From: Heterotrichella gracilis
Taxonomy: Eukaryota > Sar > Xanthophyceae > Tribonematales > Xanthonemataceae
DNA length: 64,000 nt
Direction: 5' to 3'
NCBI GenBank assembly: GCA_032358255.1
Contig: JAULBX010012099.1
Span: 1-64,000 of the forward strand
Below, piece by piece: positions 61,501-64,000 of the stretch; positions within the stretch are counted from its first letter, which is position 1, and every line of letters begins with the position of its first letter. The position numbers and the translations under genes are program-made. A model generated the notes under the pieces. The model ran no database searches. It was not told the DNA's origin and was given only the letters and a program-made list of their open reading frames with translations.

Positions 61501-63773
61501 TCAGGATTTGCTATGGAGACCCCTGCCATTCCTGCCCGGCAGCAGTTCCTTAGCCATTCCCATGAACACACGAGTGAGCAACCTGCCTCGGGTGCCTCCC
61601 ATCGCCCCCGCAGCTACCGCCAACACTGGGACAGGCACCACCTTGAGCTGAAGGACCCGGAACCCCACCATCAGCGCCCCAATGCCCACATGGCTGAGCA
61701 CCTCGGTGGCCCAACGGCGACGGCGCGTGGTGAAGGCAGGGCCAGGGTGGGTGCCGGTGGCCGCGCAAGCGGCGAGGTTGTCGGTTGTAGCAACCAGATC
61801 TGGCCACATACGTGCCTCGAGAGCCGTCATGCTGCGATCCCCCTGCTTGCGGCGGCCAGCCTGATGGACTGCGCGTTGCAGGGGAATAGTAGGAATTGCA
61901 TGGGATAATTACAGTTAACTAGGATTACGGTACTAGTATAACGTGTAAGTGTTTGTGCACTGCAGTGAGCATTGGTGTCTCCGTTTGAGGGTCTACTGGT
62001 TGGTTGCAGCAAAGACACGATCACGATATACCAGCCAATGTGGAGCCAGTGAAAGTGCACGTTTTCATTAATAAACTAATTTTTAAATATGTTAACAATG
62101 TTAGAATAAACTAAAAATGCCTACTTCATGACAAACATGAATTTCGCTTAAGAATATTCATGCAATTCAGCCAGAAATTATATTGATGTCATTGCGATGC
62201 AGAGCAGTGGGTAAGGCTGCCGCTGCTACCGCTGCTCGTTGGCGTGAAGTACGTGGGTCCGGGCTTGAAAGATAGTACAATATAATTTTGCCTTCCGAAG
62301 GCAATTATATGATATGCACCTTGCTAGCTTACCCACCTGCTTCTGGGATCCATACGTGCAGCAGTCCAGCAGCCACCCCGCAGATGTGTGTGGTAAAGTT
62401 AGCGTGTGGCAAAAGGAGGGTATTCAGCCCCAGTGTCACCCAAAACTCCCTTCTTTGGCCCCCAGCTGCTTGAGGGGATGTGTCTTGATAGCTGCTGCTG
62501 TGAACAGCCACTACCTGCAGGAGGTGAGGATGGGCAGATTGCTCACTATGAAAATATTGGATTTGTTTTGCAAGTCATATGTGCCACCTGGGAAAAGTCA
62601 AACAGTGCAGGACAAATGGTTGATCAATCTTGATTAATTTGATTGTTTAATCTCCAATGTTGTAACATTAAAGACCATGCTGGATGTTGAACTAATTGAC
62701 GAAGACTGCCTAGACTTCCTAAACAGAATCATGTGGATGAAAAGGGTGTCAAAGTTGATGCAAGCACAGCCATTTTTGAACTTTACCAAAATTGCACAGG
62801 CACTAGCGTCCACGCACAGCAGCACCATACATATGCATTAAAAAATGAGGTGGTCGTGGCACTGCAGTGGATCCACATGTGTAAGCAGTGTATCACTGTG
62901 AAATGTGTAAACATTAAGTGTGTTAGCCAGTATTCAAGTGCGTTTATCAAACTCCAGCAGTTGGCTCAGCGGTCTCGGCAGCTAGTACAGCTTTAGAATA
63001 CAAACAATGCAGTTAGTAACACAAGCAAGGAAGATATGAGAGGTAGGTATGCATAAGGTAAGTTACCTGCAGGCCGTACACCAGAGCGGATGCCCCCACC
63101 ACAGATCCTGTAAAATAGTTTTGAGCTGCACGTGGGTGATGGGTGAGGGCCAGCCAGGTGCGGGAAGCCAGCACTGCAAGAGTTGCAAACCACGAATTGG
63201 CCAGTCAGTTACATGTAATTACAACAATAATTTGCCATATTTTTCATGTCCAATCCCAAATATCCAATATGGCTCAGAAAATCCAGATGGAGTACAGCTT
63301 GTGCAGCTGTGTGGCAACCCTTGCACTTTCCTTGCAGGGAGCCACGCACTTGTATTGCAGCCTGTATATACAGCCCACTTTATTTGTTCCTTTTCTAGTT
63401 CTTCAAACATGTGAGGTATGCTAGCAAGCAGTAACAAATTTACAGTCCTGGCATTTCGACATTGGGTGTACTGATAGTCCAACTGGTGATTAGGTGTGGT
63501 TCTGTCTATTATGTCCTGTACACCCAATTTCCCTTGAATTTGATTGTACACATCGACACCATCATGACACCTATCCATGCACACTCACCAGCAAGCAGTC
63601 CCGACGAAACAGAGAGCGACATCAGCATGGCAGCACACGCCCCACACCCGGCCGCCCTCTCGTATGTGCTTCCAAATGTGAGCACCCCGCTGAGGTTGTT
63701 GGCAAGGTGCACAGGGTCCATGTGCACCAAAGTGAAACTGATGAGGCGCCCAAGCTCACCACATTGCAGGACC
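61501..63773 (-). CDS. Rhomboid intramembrane protease, RHBDL4/RHBDD1 type, 5' part missing
   Basis: Four exons (63589-63773, 63067-63173, 62337-62514, 61501-61868) join in phase. The first visible exon opens in mid-codon, so at least one upstream exon, holding the first membrane helix, lies beyond the window or unrecognised in its last 230 bases. The order matches RHBDD1: GRLISFTLVHMDPVHLANNL (helix 2 with the His-x-x-Asn-like site), two helices, the serine motif SVVGASALVYGLQ, then NTLLLPHANF and the catalytic His region TTHICGVAAGLLHVW. The motif is G-A-S-A rather than G-x-S-G, but Ser and His are both present, so activity is likely. Such proteases cut membrane proteins in the ER. A C-terminal extension of about 120 residues, with a basic patch (TTRRRRWATEV) and further hydrophobic segments, ends GRGLHSKS. 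Confidence 0.85.
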
Positions 63774-64000
63774 CTGCACAAAAACATTCTTTTTTGAGAA
63801 GTAGAGTGACTAGGGTGACAACAGCGCTAGTTGCTGTCCCAAAATGACAACGGAGACTGAGAATGTCAGTTCAGCAACTTAGTTTGAGGTTTAAATGCAT
63901 GTTACAGGTCGGCTCCCCTTGTTATTGTACAACATACGTGAGTCATATGCAGTAAAGACTAATTATGTGCCCTGCAGAATTCTGTCAATTAATTCATGCA

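Overview
The window is nuclear DNA of a green alga, most probably a chlorophyte. Genes are split by many short GT-AG introns. The two clearest genes are a plant/algal-type plasma-membrane H+-ATPase (PMA, 20 exons, 1040 residues, closest in layout to the Chlamydomonas/Dunaliella enzymes) and the proteasome ATPase RPT1 (8 exons, 422 residues). There is also a eukaryotic phosphate acetyltransferase of the kind used in algal fermentation, and a protein built like ciliary/flagellar proteins. I cannot name a genus. Exon structures were built by hand: I required GT-AG (one GC-AG) borders, continuous reading phase and a stop at the end.

Layout. The left 20 kb is read almost entirely on the minus strand: a small type II membrane protein (12-723), a set of linked 3' exons (3703-4537), a long EF-hand protein with repeated F-x-P and LY motifs (4587-11453) and phosphate acetyltransferase (13113-20463). 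From 22.5 to 24 kb there is a tiny lysine-rich plus-strand gene and an intronless FkbM-type methyltransferase on the minus strand. From 25.4 to 38.5 kb RPT1 and PMA lie head to tail on the plus strand. From 40.4 to 54.4 kb lies a run of secretory-pathway genes: a GT92-like glycosyltransferase, a secreted protein of unknown function, a GT77-type nucleotide-sugar transferase and a carbohydrate-type sulfotransferase. The right end holds a probable plastid outer-envelope beta-barrel protein (OEP24-like), a small four-exon candidate gene divergent from it, a LINE 3' remnant, and a rhomboid protease of the RHBDL4/RHBDD1 type whose 5' end runs off the window.

How they fit. RPT1, PMA and phosphate acetyltransferase are housekeeping or metabolic genes with no obvious mutual link. 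The 40-54 kb genes, with the FkbM gene 17 kb away, would all act on glycans or glycoproteins in the ER/Golgi and could serve cell-wall or extracellular-matrix assembly; that is inference from families and adjacency only. No CRISPR array, rRNA, tRNA, LTR element or virus-like element was recognised. The most unusual local structures are a microexon-like duplication inside the EF-hand gene, a three-copy 80-base duplication at the end of the secreted-protein gene, and a near-perfect 57-base palindrome at 2.5 kb.
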